This document shows, piece by piece, positions 1 through 9,712 of a DNA stretch of 64,000 nt. Source of the stretch: Halichondria panicea. Taxonomy: Eukaryota; Porifera; Demospongiae; Suberitida; Halichondriidae. Each line of letters begins with the position of its first letter. The first letter of the stretch is position 1. Made by a program: the position numbers and the translations under genes. The notes under the pieces were generated by a model. It made no database searches, was not told the origin of the DNA, and saw only the letters and a program-made list of their open reading frames with translations. The DNA lies in contig NC_087383.1 in NCBI RefSeq assembly GCF_963675165.1, positions 3,936,979 through 4,000,978 on the forward strand. The letters are read 5' to 3'.

Positions 1-453
1 TATCTTGTTTTTTGCAAGTGGGTGTATCTTGTAGGTGGGTGTGGTAAATCATGAGCCCCCATCTCTGCCCATCTCCCATTTGCTTTCCATTTGATTCTCA
101 GCAGCACATGTCAGCAGCTGAAGGAGGATCATGGAGCGGAGGATGAAGCTCGTGCATGCACTGATCGAGCTGAAACTGTAATACTGATTTGTCCCCTGGG
201 TAAGAATGCAGAGTACTCTGGTACATGGTGAGAATGGAACATGCATGCAGTTTCTGTATTAATTTTACATAGAGTCTATACCTGAAGGCCAGTAGAATAA
301 GTGTTCTGAATTCAATATACTTAAATGCATGCTGTCAGCTGGATCGTTCTCTGCATGGCCCCTCAAACTTCAGAATCAGGCTCCTAGTGGGCTGTGTATG
401 TAATCTCCTGTCTAAACTTTTGAACTGTACCATGTGCTAGATCAAAATGGTAC
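1..453. other. Noncoding stretch, no gene seen
   Basis: I see no supported gene here. The segment around 185-225 (a CCTGGGTAAGAATGCAGAGT motif) recurs at about 24975-24995, next to NLR-A, so this edge may hold a decayed copy of that flanking sequence. Confidence 0.5.
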
Positions 454-648
454 CGTATATAGCGGGTATATTTTGAAGGTATAAATGTTCGTGGTTTTCG
501 CGGATTAGGCATGAACCGCGAATTTAATATTGCATGCATGCATGCATGCTGCAAAAAGGGCGCTATTCCACGAAAATTAAATCCGCGAAAACCTTTCTAA
601 AGGCATTTCCGCGAAAATTTATACCCTCGAAATATACCCGCTATACGT
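454..648. mobile_element. MITE, TATAGCGGGTA family, full length
   Basis: A roughly 195 bp non-autonomous element. It begins with TATAGCGGGTATATTT and ends with the inverse AATATACCCGCTATA. The subterminal arms are also inverted (GGTATAAATGTTCG near the left, CGAAAATTTATACC near the right). The middle contains a CATG tetramer run and has no coding capacity. The same termini recur at 2530-2728, 11859-12060 and, more diverged, at 30252-30440 and 44684-44885. The superfamily is not assigned. Confidence 0.8.
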
Positions 649-705
649 ATGTAAGAGGCTTTTTCTCAACTGATACACGTAGAATAATCATTATAGCTGC
701 ATGTA

Positions 706-740
706 CTAGATCAAGAGTTCATTATGAACTCTTGATCTAG
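706..740. repeat. 35 bp near-perfect palindrome
   Basis: Two 17 bp arms (CTAGATCAAGAGTTCAT and its exact reverse complement) flank one central base. It lies 12 bases before a much longer hairpin and may be part of the same fold-back structure. Confidence 0.85.
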
Positions 741-752
741 ATCTACACATGT

Positions 753-920
753 ACAGTAAAAACAGATTCGTTATAATAACATAAAACATCTCAAATAAAA
801 TGCATCATTTGAAATTTAATGTAGAAATGACAGAAATTTATGTCATTTCTACATTAAATTTCAAATGATGCATTTTATTTGAGATGTTTTATGTTATTAT
901 AACGAATCTGTTTTTACTGT
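753..920. repeat. Long perfect inverted repeat with 80 bp arms
   Basis: The left arm 753-832 and right arm 841-920 are exact reverse complements as far as I can read, separated by 8 bases. The sequence starts ACAGTAAAAACAG and ends CTGTTTTTACTGT. It is AT-rich with no coding capacity. Perfect arms suggest a recent fold-back element or recent gene conversion. Transcription would give a near-perfect 80 bp double-stranded RNA. Confidence 0.9.
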
Positions 921-1353
921 ATCGATCGATCGACGTACGTACGTATATATATATATATATCTGTACAATTTGGTATGACATCATTAATTTTTCATGTTTC
1001 CAGAGGGGGAATTTTGGCAAATGGGGGGAAATCCCAGGGCTCCCACCCCTCTTCATGAAACCCTGATTATAACCACAGCCACTTGAGATACAATGTGCTA
1101 GCCCTTGTAAAGGTACTTTAGATCGTTGCAAACATCCTAATTTAAGATTTCACGACAGCCAGGTTTTGGGTGAACCTTTATGTATAGATTTACTGTGATG
1201 TAATAGGAGGTGTGGTAAACATTTTGCGGTGCACGTACACCTCCCCCCCCCAAAGTTTTTATCCTATGAAACCCTGACAGCATGTGACAAAGGTTGAACA
1301 GAACGCCTACTACGGTTTTAAGTACATGGAGTTGCGTACTCTTCCTAATGAAC
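921..1353. other. Noncoding stretch with short simple repeats
   Basis: It begins with tandem ATCG, ACGT and TA dinucleotide runs (about 921-961). A poly-C run lies near 1243-1252. No gene is visible. Confidence 0.5.
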
Positions 1354-1660
1354 TAGGCCCTGGCAAATTATGCTGGCATAATTGGAGCATAATAGGTTAA
1401 AATTGTGAATTTGGTCAGTTTCGTGCAAATCCAATGGTTCCCTGCTGCTGCTGAACGTGTTTTAAAAGCCTTCTTTACATCTTGAATCTTCAGTTTTGAC
1501 AAATGCATGTACAATACAACAAGAGATAATTTTTTAGTTATGATGAAAAAACATCAATGTGGGGCATAATAGGTTCTTTCCACAAGCATAATAGGCTGAA
1601 TTTGGGGCAGTGCTCAAAAGCATAATAGGCAGAAAAAAGAGCATAATTTGCCAGGGCCTA
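1354..1660. mobile_element. MITE with perfect termini and TA target duplication
   Basis: The left end GGCCCTGGCAAATTATGCT (1356-1374) and the right end 1640-1658 are exact reverse complements, and both are flanked by TA. This gives a 303 bp element with a TA target-site duplication, as in Tc1/mariner-like and some other superfamilies. The interior repeats GCATAATAGG about four times and carries no ORF. The perfect termini suggest recent activity. Confidence 0.8.
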
Positions 1661-1695
1661 CTTGCTAGTACAGTGGTTTTCCTTACCTTTGCATA

Positions 1696-1776
1696 CCGTT
1701 ATAGCGGGTATATTTCGAGGGTATAAATGTTCGCGGTTTTCGCTGATTGAGCCTGTACCGCGAAAATTTGAATAGT
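1696..1776. mobile_element. Partial TATAGCGGGTA-family MITE (left half)
   Basis: The segment starts TTATAGCGGGTATATTTCG and continues like the left half of the element at 454-648. No matching right terminus follows, so it is a truncated copy. Confidence 0.65.
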
Positions 1777-2529
1777 ACGCGTGTTCAATATTATTGACCA
1801 CACCTATCGACTATAAGAGGAAAGAAAAAGGAAGGTTGCTGCCCCTGAGCTAGGATAATACAGTTCAAAGAAGCTCAGGCTTGAAAGTTTAAAATAATCA
1901 TGAACAGAATTCAGTTTCTTGCACTATCAGTATGGCATTGCTGTCTGTCTATCATGATCAAACATTGTTTTGCAGTTTTGTGGGTGGGGCTCTCCAGCAT
2001 GATCATACGGAGCATTAATAATAAATCTCCGCAAGTGTCATTACAAAATGGGGTTACCCCTCAATTTTTTGTCCCAAAAATTTTTCTTTGCATGGAGCCT
2101 ATATGGAGTTGCATCCCTGCATGGATAAATAAAGGTTACATATCGCTCGATCATTGTAATACATTGCTTGATTGAATTGCTCAATCATTTCAATATAATT
2201 ATCGCCACTCAATACATCGCTCAATAAAATATCATGCAATAAAATTATTGATCTCAACAATTTTGGATCAAGTATACAGGAGCGCATGAACCAAAGTTAA
2301 GAGTATTTCAGAACCCAACCCAACTGAAGTAGGCATGCCAAAGTAGTGTTAGAAGGGATAAGCATCATGTGGACAGTCTCAGACCATGAGGAGTGGGAAC
2401 TATAAAGTGGCAACCCTAGCTGGCTGGGCTGCACTGAGGAATGCCAGACTGCAATTAAGTTAACGATATTCATAACCTGATGTGCACTTTATAATTTTAT
2501 TCATGATGCTTACAAAGCAGTATTGCATA
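1777..2529. other. Noncoding stretch, no gene seen
   Basis: Short open frames here look like chance. Around 2125-2250 there is a loose repetition of TCGCTCAAT / TTGCTCAAT-type words, without a clear unit. Confidence 0.4.
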
Positions 2530-2728
2530 CCGTATAGCGGGTAAGTTTCGTGGGGTATTCAACTCGAGAAACGGTAGTTTTCGTGAGTAAAAGTTTCGTT
2601 TAGTCTCGTGGCTGCACGGCATTCCTACGTTCAGATAAGCCACGCCTACGATAAAATTTCGTGGAGGTCAGCCTGCCCACGAAAATAACGAATATTTTAC
2701 CCCACGAAAATTACGCGCTATATACGGT
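2530..2728. mobile_element. MITE, TATAGCGGGTA family, full length
   Basis: It starts CGTATAGCGGGTAAGTTTCG and ends with the inverted ATTACGCGCTATATACGG, about 199 bp. This is the subfamily with GTTTCGTGGGG arms, closest to the copy at 11859-12060. No ORF. Confidence 0.78.
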
Positions 2729-2929
2729 AACACAGCAGTATAAATTATAGGGATGGAACAAGTGTTCCCTGACGTTCAGGGTTTTTATTGTCTTTCAAAA
2801 CAGTTTCTCATCACGAGTATTACCATCACGAGCACGTGCTGTACAGTCCAGTGTATAACTATTGATGTACATTCTCTGCAATTGATGCCTATAATTATAA
2901 CCTTATACTTATGTTTTTGATTCTAGATT

Positions 2930-3560
2930 ATCATGAAACGAGAATATTTTCTAAGGAAAACATCAATTGAATATTAACTCTGTCGTTTATGCATATATAA
3001 TAGTCCCAAAGTTGACTTCTGTTAAAACCACTATTACGAATTATCACGCTTGTTTGTTTATCGAAGTAATTGTTGCTACTTTAAAAAGGTTTCGTTTTAT
3101 TGGGAAAGTGCTACTGCACCCTTGATATGAGGTATATTACAGCTTGTTTATAATTGTTGTGGTCATCTTACTAAAGTAACGCACTTCATTTCCACAATTG
3201 CCATTATTAAGAGTTAAATCTGCTCTGAATGCACGCATACTAACTTAGTGCACATGTATAGATATACTGCATTAATTGTATGGAATACGTACTGACAGTT
3301 AATTGGGTTTGAGTCTGTCTCCTTCTATATAATGGAGACTATCCATATATAATATCCGACTAGAAAAACATTTGCAATCATTTATGTGAAAAATTGCTAG
3401 GATTGGTCGGGGAAAACACCAAAAAGCGTGGATATCAGACGAGAGCATAACTCCAATCCATTTTAAAATGACATAATTATTACACTGCAACTAACTGATG
3501 TTCGTCCCTTGCCGACAAAAGACACAACATTTAATTGCTGACTCTGCTGTAATCCTACAA
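2930..3560 (+). pseudogene. Decayed partial copy of the beta-helix receptor gene
   Basis: Several blocks match the intact gene at 4993-8667 in the same order. 2935-3020 resembles its promoter (GGAAAACAT and TAGTCCCAAAGTTGAC words, compare 4730-4870). 3045-3200 matches 7575-7770 (GTGCTACTGC, then a membrane-segment region). 3205-3235 matches 7850-7870. 3305-3345 matches 7921-7960 (GTCTTCTATAATGGAGA-like). 3500-3560 matches 8325-8385 (TTGCCGACAAAAG, ACAACATTT). Frame is lost throughout. The copy joins promoter-like sequence directly to the membrane half, so the beta-helix half is missing. Confidence 0.65.
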
Positions 3561-4920
3561 TAGACTCTTTCTGTCCGGCTCCCTGAATTTGAAGTACGGC
3601 CACCTCGATATATATATGCCGGCCATTTGGTTTGCTCGCTACGGGTACTGACAGCCCCAAACTTATCAGTGATAATTTTACCCACCCCAAAAAATTCGAT
3701 GTTGACACTGCAAAAAGGAAATGGAATTTCTGAAGTTGAACTCGAGAAGATCATTGAGATCTCCGTGGTCTCTGTGCACAAAATCATCAGTTAAATCAGA
3801 TCAGCATAATTATGCGCGCATGCTAATAATTATGACAATTTTATTATGTGCGTGTGCACGTGGTTTTAAGGTATGAGTGGGTAGACGATGATGTTTCACA
3901 AATCTATATACAATCTGATTGCATGGCATGCGCCAACATCCTGGCAGAGAGAACAACTCCATGGCTTGCAAGACTATGGGGGGTGACGTTTTGGAGGTTG
4001 TCTGTTTTTGTGTGTGCATGCACATGCAGGTATGATTTCCTTGGGGTAGTACATGGATGTGTTTTCTCGAGGGTCTATTTTTGTGTGCGCGGGTTTTCGT
4101 GTGTGCATGCATGGGTATATCTTTTATATATGGAGGGAGTTTTGTGGGGGGTATCATTCTGCAACTTCAGCAATTCAGGTATCCTTTTTGCAGTGTCACC
4201 ATATTTAAGCATGGACGTCTTTTCTGGTGGGTTACCGGTGTCAACTTATTAGGTTTTCAATGTACATTATTTTATTACGGCCGGATATAATGTTTTGGGT
4301 GCATTGTGGTTTGGTAAATAGAGAGCAGAATGATTCATTATCCTTCATTATCCTCAAGACAGAACCGCAAAATTATTAAATAATTTATTCGAGGTAAGCC
4401 CATTTTTTAGCCACGGCTATGTTTTGAAATACAGCCACCTCGCTATTCCGACCAAGCTGCACTGTCCCAAGGGTACGTGACCGGATTAACGAGAGTCTAC
4501 TGTAGTCCTATATGCAGTAACCATGCATGCACCACTATTAATTCGCCTTGCCATAATTATGCAAATCTGGATTTCAGCATGTGCCGCCTCTGTTTTAGTG
4601 TAGACTAAAATAACTTTATTGATGTGTATATATATATATACATGGCATTGCATGTAGCACTTCAATCCCGTGTTGGTACTGTTAAGTATGACTGTGCATT
4701 TGTGTCACTGCATTCCCTATGTTTTGAATTTCATGAATAGAGATTATTATCTCAAAGGAAAACATGCTATATAAAAGTATGTGATGTATAATATCTACAT
4801 ATAAACATGTTACTCTAGAATAGTCCCAAAGTAATATTATAGTACAATCCAATTTTTAGTCCCAAAGTTGACTCCGGTCCTGCATGCATAGTTGTTTAGT
4901 GAGGAATTCGAGCTGTATCT
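3561..4920. other. Intergenic region upstream of the receptor gene
   Basis: No supported gene. The open frames near 3848-4290 are short and show no recognisable domain. A TA run lies at 4628-4641. Two copies of AGTCCCAAAG (about 4823 and 4858) precede the receptor promoter; the same word is in the decayed copy near 3005. Confidence 0.45.
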
Positions 4921-4925
4921 ATTGG

Positions 4926-4934
4926 TATATAAAG
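4926..4934 (+). promoter_or_regulatory. TATA box of the receptor gene
   Basis: TATATAAAG lies 59 bases before the ATG at 4993, a plausible TATA position with a short untranslated leader. Confidence 0.55.
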
Positions 4935-4992
4935 TGACCATTGTTGTGGCAGCAGGCTATAGCTTCCATGACAGGTATATTTATATTAGACA

Positions 4993-7900
4993 ATGGCTGT
5001 CAGTATACTACCTCTTTTTGCTGTCATTTTGATCCTTCACTCTGGTCCCTCATCATCGCTCACCACTACTGAAAACTGGAAGCATCTCAACGTCCCTTGC
5101 AATACAGAAAGTTTATCCTTTCGTAATGTGACTAACAAGACAGATATACATCTGGATCACTGTACGTTTAATCTGAGATATCCACTACATATTTCGAACA
5201 TAAACGACCTTCGTATTATCGGCAGTGGTAATGGAACAGTGATTAACTGTACAAGTGACAACGCTGGTCTGTTGTTTAAATCGGTAAATAACCTTCTGTT
5301 AGAGAGTTTGATCATACAAAATTGTGGAGTTTTTAGTGATGACAGGTTGCAAATTGCTAGTGTTCGAATAGTAGGAGGTGAGAATGTATATATAACTGTC
5401 ATGAACGTGACAATAGAAAATGGTACAGGAACTGGGTTATCTCTAATCAACGTTAGTGGTGTTGTGACGGTTAAAAATTGCACTTTCCGTCGCAATATTT
5501 ATTATGTAGATCGAATGTACCAGGTTGTGAATGCTACACACAATGACTTTACCCAAAGGGGAGGAGGTATGCAAATACAAATCGGCGTGGAGCATAGATC
5601 TGTGTATCTTATTCAGAGGTGCAAGTTTTTGTTCAATTTTGCCTCCAGTGGAGGAGGTCTATTTGTAGTAGTTCAGCTGCATGCATCAAATCATAGTATT
5701 ACTGTTGAGAATAGTGAGTTTATCAAAAATAAATGCCAGAACGGTGGCGGCGGTGTGCAGTTTGGCTATACAGCTCTGCGATCATCTTCAAAAAAAGTAA
5801 ATTCCAATTCTATTATGTTCCAAAACTGTGTGTTTAGAGGCAATGAGGCTAGATATGGTGGAGGAACAGCGATATTCTCTTCTTTGGGTACACCACTATT
5901 CTCCGAAAACAAAATTCAGATGAACAATAGCTCGTGGTCTAATAACACTGCCTCTAAACTTGGAATGGCTGTTGACATAGCTATTGCTCCTTGGGAGACA
6001 TTTAGCAGGAATGGTCTTTTTCCTAAACCATTGTTCAGTCACTGTAATTTTACAGAGCATACACATTATACTTTTCTCAGCAGTCCTAGAAGTATTTTCA
6101 CCCTAACAGGATTCAGGATAGATTTCAAGGACACAATATTGTTTGAAAGAAACACAGGTACTGCAATTGAGGCAAATTTGGCTGAACTGAATTTTACTGA
6201 AAACTCGTATGTTAAATTTGGTGAAAATCGTGGAGTCAATGGTGGGGCTGTGAGCTTGAAGGGATTATCTGTGATATTTATTTACGATCACTCTACGTTG
6301 GTATTTCAGGATAATAGTGCTTTGAAAAAAGGTGGTGCTATTTATGTTGATTCTTCTGGCAGGCATTCTGAGTCAGTTTGCTTTATCCAGCGCAGAAGAA
6401 AAAAGCAGTTTCATGCTTCCTTTGTATTCGATAATAACACTGCAGGTTTTGAAAATTTTAGACATAGAGGTGACTCCATATATGCTTCATCTCTTCTGCC
6501 CTGTCTTGGAAAGTGTTCTCAATTACATGATAATGTATCTGTGTCAAGGGCATTGGCATGCATAGGAAAGTTTAAGTTTGATTTAGTAAGTCCCAGACGA
6601 CAAATTACCTCTGCAGCTCATCATTTTTCAAGAAGTGATACGTTAAATGAGCAAGATCCAATGTGCAATTTGTTTATGGTCAATGACATCATTTACTCAA
6701 ACAAAAATTATGTAACCAGAAATATCGATTACCATATTAACGAAAGCTTATACGTCACACCCGGTAACACTACAAAGATACCTCTGAAACTAGTGGATGA
6801 ACTTTGTGGAGAAGTTTCCTTTCGTGTATCAGTAGAAGTATTGAAGTCAGACCAAGGAAGCATATTCATTGACTCGACGCACTCAATAATTACTGACAAT
6901 TATATCACAATACATGGAGATCCAAATGACTTCGGCACTTTACAGTTTTCTGCTGTTGGAGTACGATGTGTTACTTTGTCTGTCAAATTAAATGATTGTC
7001 CCCCAGGCTATATACACAATAATTCAACGAAAAATTGCGTGTGCTCTTTGGCTACTCTACTACACTATGATGGAATTGAGAGGTGTAGTGAAACAAACTT
7101 CACAGCGTATACAAAACATGGATATTGGTTGGGATACTTAAAAAACCCTAATAAGGAGACACGACAGGACCGATTAGCTTCTGCCATTTGCCCCAAAGGT
7201 TTTTGCACAACTAACTCTTCCTCGGAGTATCCATTACCATCTGTAGCTTTGGATGATTTGAGCTCATACATCTGTAACGAAACAAGAAGAGGTATTATTT
7301 GTGGTAGTTGCAAAGAAAATAACTCTGCTTATTATCGCTCTACTTCGTTTTCTTGCAAACCCAATGATTTGTGCTACCTGGGGTGGTTGTTCTACATTCT
7401 GTCCGAGATAATTCCGGTAACGTTCCTGTTCTTCATTGTCATTTACTTCAACTTGTCATTCACATCTGGTGCATTGAATGGTATTATTTTTTTCATTCAA
7501 GTGATAGGCACATTTAAAATCGATGGTGAAAACTTTATACAATTCCCTGAAGGAGTAAAACAACTGTCAAGGATTTACAAACTTGTTTATCGGATTTTTC
7601 TGTTGAAGTTTTTTGCTCTTGAAGAGGTTTCATTTTGCCTTTGGGAAGGTGCTACTGCCCTTGACATGCTAGCGTTTAGGTATGTTACTATCATGTACAG
7701 TTTGTTTCTTGTAATTTTTACGGTCATTTTACTAAAAAAACGTATATTTTCATTTCACTGTTGCCATTTATCAAAACAATTGAAAAAAGAACAGCCAAAC
7801 TTGAAGCATTCTATACTTAATGGACTGTCAGCATTTCTGGTGATGAGTTACTCTGAATGTACACGAGTGTCTCTGATGATTCTAACTACTGGAACACTGA

Positions 7901-8667
7901 CCGTTGGGCCTACAACTAAACAAAAGTTTGAGCCTGTCGTCTTCTATAATGGAGAGTATTCCTTCATGGGTAAAGAACATTTGAAGTATGCGTTGCCAGC
8001 CCTTTTCTTCCTGTTTACGATTGTAGCTGTACCTCCAATGCTTTTGATTGTCTACCCACTGTGTTACAAACTGTTCGCTTTGCTGAGGATTAATGAATCA
8101 AAGTGTGTCCAAATTACATGTAAGGTCATTCCCTTAGAGAAAATCAAGCCGATGTTCGATTCCATTCAGGGTGCATTCAAAGACCAATACCGTTTCTTTG
8201 CTGGGCTGTATTTCGTTTATCGACTCGGTGCTTCTCTAACCTTTTCGTTCCCAAGTGCTTTGAAAACATATTACACTGCTACTAGTGCTCAGCTGATATT
8301 CATGTTGATGGTACATGCAGTGTGTTGTCCTTACCGACAAAAGTGGCACAACATTTTGGATGCCCTCTTGTTCTCAATCCTAGCCATGATCAATGCAATA
8401 TCGTTTTTCAATTATGAACGTAATCAATCGGATGTAACGTATTTAGCAGGAGTTCAATGTGTACTAATTTTGCTTCCATTGGTATATTTGGTCATATACA
8501 CTACATACAAGATCTATTTGAAGATTAAGACTGCTATGGCCTCATGCTCAAAAAGAAACGACACAGAAGACGAAGATGACAACTTAAATGGGATTTTAGA
8601 TATGGTGGATTCAAGAATTATTGAACAAGCAGATGTTGGGGAAACAAATGATTACATGTTATACTGA
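4993..8667 (+). CDS. Secreted beta-helix / multi-pass membrane receptor-like protein
   Basis: A single 1224-residue exon. Residues 1-23 are a signal peptide (hydrophobic, ending SGPSSS). About 30-560 is a right-handed beta-helix of the Chlamydia Pmp/pectate-lyase kind: repeated FxxN and GGG/GGA turns (RGGGMQI, SGGGLFV, YGGGTAIF, NGGAVSL, KGGAIYV) and many N-glycosylation sites. About 670-790 is a cysteine-rich stretch (DCPPGY, CVCS, RRGIICGSCKEN). From about 795 to 1185 there are roughly nine hydrophobic membrane segments, then an acidic tail (TEDEDD). The role is not established; the layout suggests a surface receptor or adhesion protein with a large ectodomain. Such proteins are numerous in sponge gene sets, often labelled as Pmp-like. 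The start is chosen because it opens a signal peptide just after a TATA box. No introns or lesions are seen. Confidence 0.9.
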   Translation: MAVSILPLFAVILILHSGPSSSLTTTENWKHLNVPCNTESLSFRNVTNKTDIHLDHCTFNLRYPLHISNINDLRIIGSGNGTVINCTSDNAGLLFKSVNNLLLESLIIQNCGVFSDDRLQIASVRIVGGENVYITVMNVTIENGTGTGLSLINVSGVVTVKNCTFRRNIYYVDRMYQVVNATHNDFTQRGGGMQIQIGVEHRSVYLIQRCKFLFNFASSGGGLFVVVQLHASNHSITVENSEFIKNKCQNGGGGVQFGYTALRSSSKKVNSNSIMFQNCVFRGNEARYGGGTAIFSSLGTPLFSENKIQMNNSSWSNNTASKLGMAVDIAIAPWETFSRNGLFPKPLFSHCNFTEHTHYTFLSSPRSIFTLTGFRIDFKDTILFERNTGTAIEANLAELNFTENSYVKFGENRGVNGGAVSLKGLSVIFIYDHSTLVFQDNSALKKGGAIYVDSSGRHSESVCFIQRRRKKQFHASFVFDNNTAGFENFRHRGDSIYASSLLPCLGKCSQLHDNVSVSRALACIGKFKFDLVSPRRQITSAAHHFSRSDTLNEQDPMCNLFMVNDIIYSNKNYVTRNIDYHINESLYVTPGNTTKIPLKLVDELCGEVSFRVSVEVLKSDQGSIFIDSTHSIITDNYITIHGDPNDFGTLQFSAVGVRCVTLSVKLNDCPPGYIHNNSTKNCVCSLATLLHYDGIERCSETNFTAYTKHGYWLGYLKNPNKETRQDRLASAICPKGFCTTNSSSEYPLPSVALDDLSSYICNETRRGIICGSCKENNSAYYRSTSFSCKPNDLCYLGWLFYILSEIIPVTFLFFIVIYFNLSFTSGALNGIIFFIQVIGTFKIDGENFIQFPEGVKQLSRIYKLVYRIFLLKFFALEEVSFCLWEGATALDMLAFRYVTIMYSLFLVIFTVILLKKRIFSFHCCHLSKQLKKEQPNLKHSILNGLSAFLVMSYSECTRVSLMILTTGTLTVGPTTKQKFEPVVFYNGEYSFMGKEHLKYALPALFFLFTIVAVPPMLLIVYPLCYKLFALLRINESKCVQITCKVIPLEKIKPMFDSIQGAFKDQYRFFAGLYFVYRLGASLTFSFPSALKTYYTATSAQLIFMLMVHAVCCPYRQKWHNILDALLFSILAMINAISFFNYERNQSDVTYLAGVQCVLILLPLVYLVIYTTYKIYLKIKTAMASCSKRNDTEDEDDNLNGILDMVDSRIIEQADVGETNDYMLY

Positions 8668-9578
8668 AAGCGAGATAGGAAAGTGTCAACAATTAATATT
8701 CCCAGTAGATTCATAATAATTATTCCCAATGAATAATGCATATAAATCATGACTACAATCACTGTATACTTGTGCTTCACATGCAGTAAGATTCGTAAAA
8801 ATTATGTCATCATAATGCACATATCTCTTCATACATTTATCTTGAATTGATGTTAGCTAGATCTAGATCTATATAAATCTGCTAGTCTGTTTTAATCATA
8901 TTCTGTGGCAGTATTGTATTCCTAGCACCTCTAGCTAAGCGGAGAATAGAAATGAACAATAGATCAGAACTTGGAGAGAAAGTTGCAATAAATTGACAAC
9001 ATAACTACAATTCCAGTTATAATTAAATGCAGCGATATATAAATAAATGTTCCAATTGTGGTACTGGGCAGCAAAAAGTAGAAATGTGAATGGAATATTC
9101 AGTATTCGAATCACGAAGAACAATAATTATTATTAGGGGATCAAGAGAAGGACTCCATTGACATAGTCTATTTTGCATGGTATCTTGTTACTGTACGTGT
9201 AGCTATAGAGGGTGTGCATGCGTGTGCATGCATGTGGCCGTTTGCATGGATCAGCTGGAAGCAAGAAAAAATAATTATGCCTAAACATGCATGCATGTGA
9301 GGAAGACTTGAAATTTCATTTGGAAATAGCATGCAGTATACATGTATATAGGCATCCTAGCCTCTGAGTTGTCTTTTTCCTAGGTCGCCAACTAGGCATT
9401 TTGCAAGAACAACACACTTATTAGTTAAAGTTACTTCACTTAATGATGAATGCATTGCTGCATGGATATTCTTGACAAATTTTTATAGTGTGTCCATTTT
9501 TTATTGAGACTATAGCTACCGGATCATCAGGGTCTATGTATGCCATAACTGTGCCCCCCCCCCCCTTCCTTTTTACAG
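8668..9578. other. Noncoding stretch, no gene seen
   Basis: AT-rich 3' flank of the receptor gene. I see no classic AATAAA close to the stop. No supported coding sequence; a poly-C run at 9554-9565 leads into the next exon-like segment. Confidence 0.45.
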
Positions 9579-9712
9579 ACATGCAGGCCTCACTACTGTC
9601 ACCAGGTGTTTGCTTCATGGGTGAGGGGTACGGACAGTTTGCCGTGGCTCAGCGAGTGGAGGAAATGGCTATTGAATTCAGAACATCTCAACTCCTACAA
9701 GTCAACACTCAG
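9579..9712 (+). pseudogene. Exon-like fragment of gene X (Q-A-S-L-L exon)
   Basis: A polypyrimidine tract and TTTTTACAG acceptor precede an open 134-base segment that ends at CAG|GTATAA. It encodes about 44 residues, including SPGVCFMGEGYGQFAV and QRVEEMAIEF. The splice signals and good codon pattern argue for a real or former exon. I do not recognise the protein. It is the first of a series of exon-like segments on the plus strand (9579-14974). Confidence 0.5.

Noticed and set aside
884-1131. Short frames around the hairpin
   Set aside because: They overlap the inverted repeat and simple repeats and have no recognisable product.
3491-4252. Open frames of 98-134 codons before the receptor gene
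   Set aside because: No domain, no splice context, and overlapping frames on both strands.
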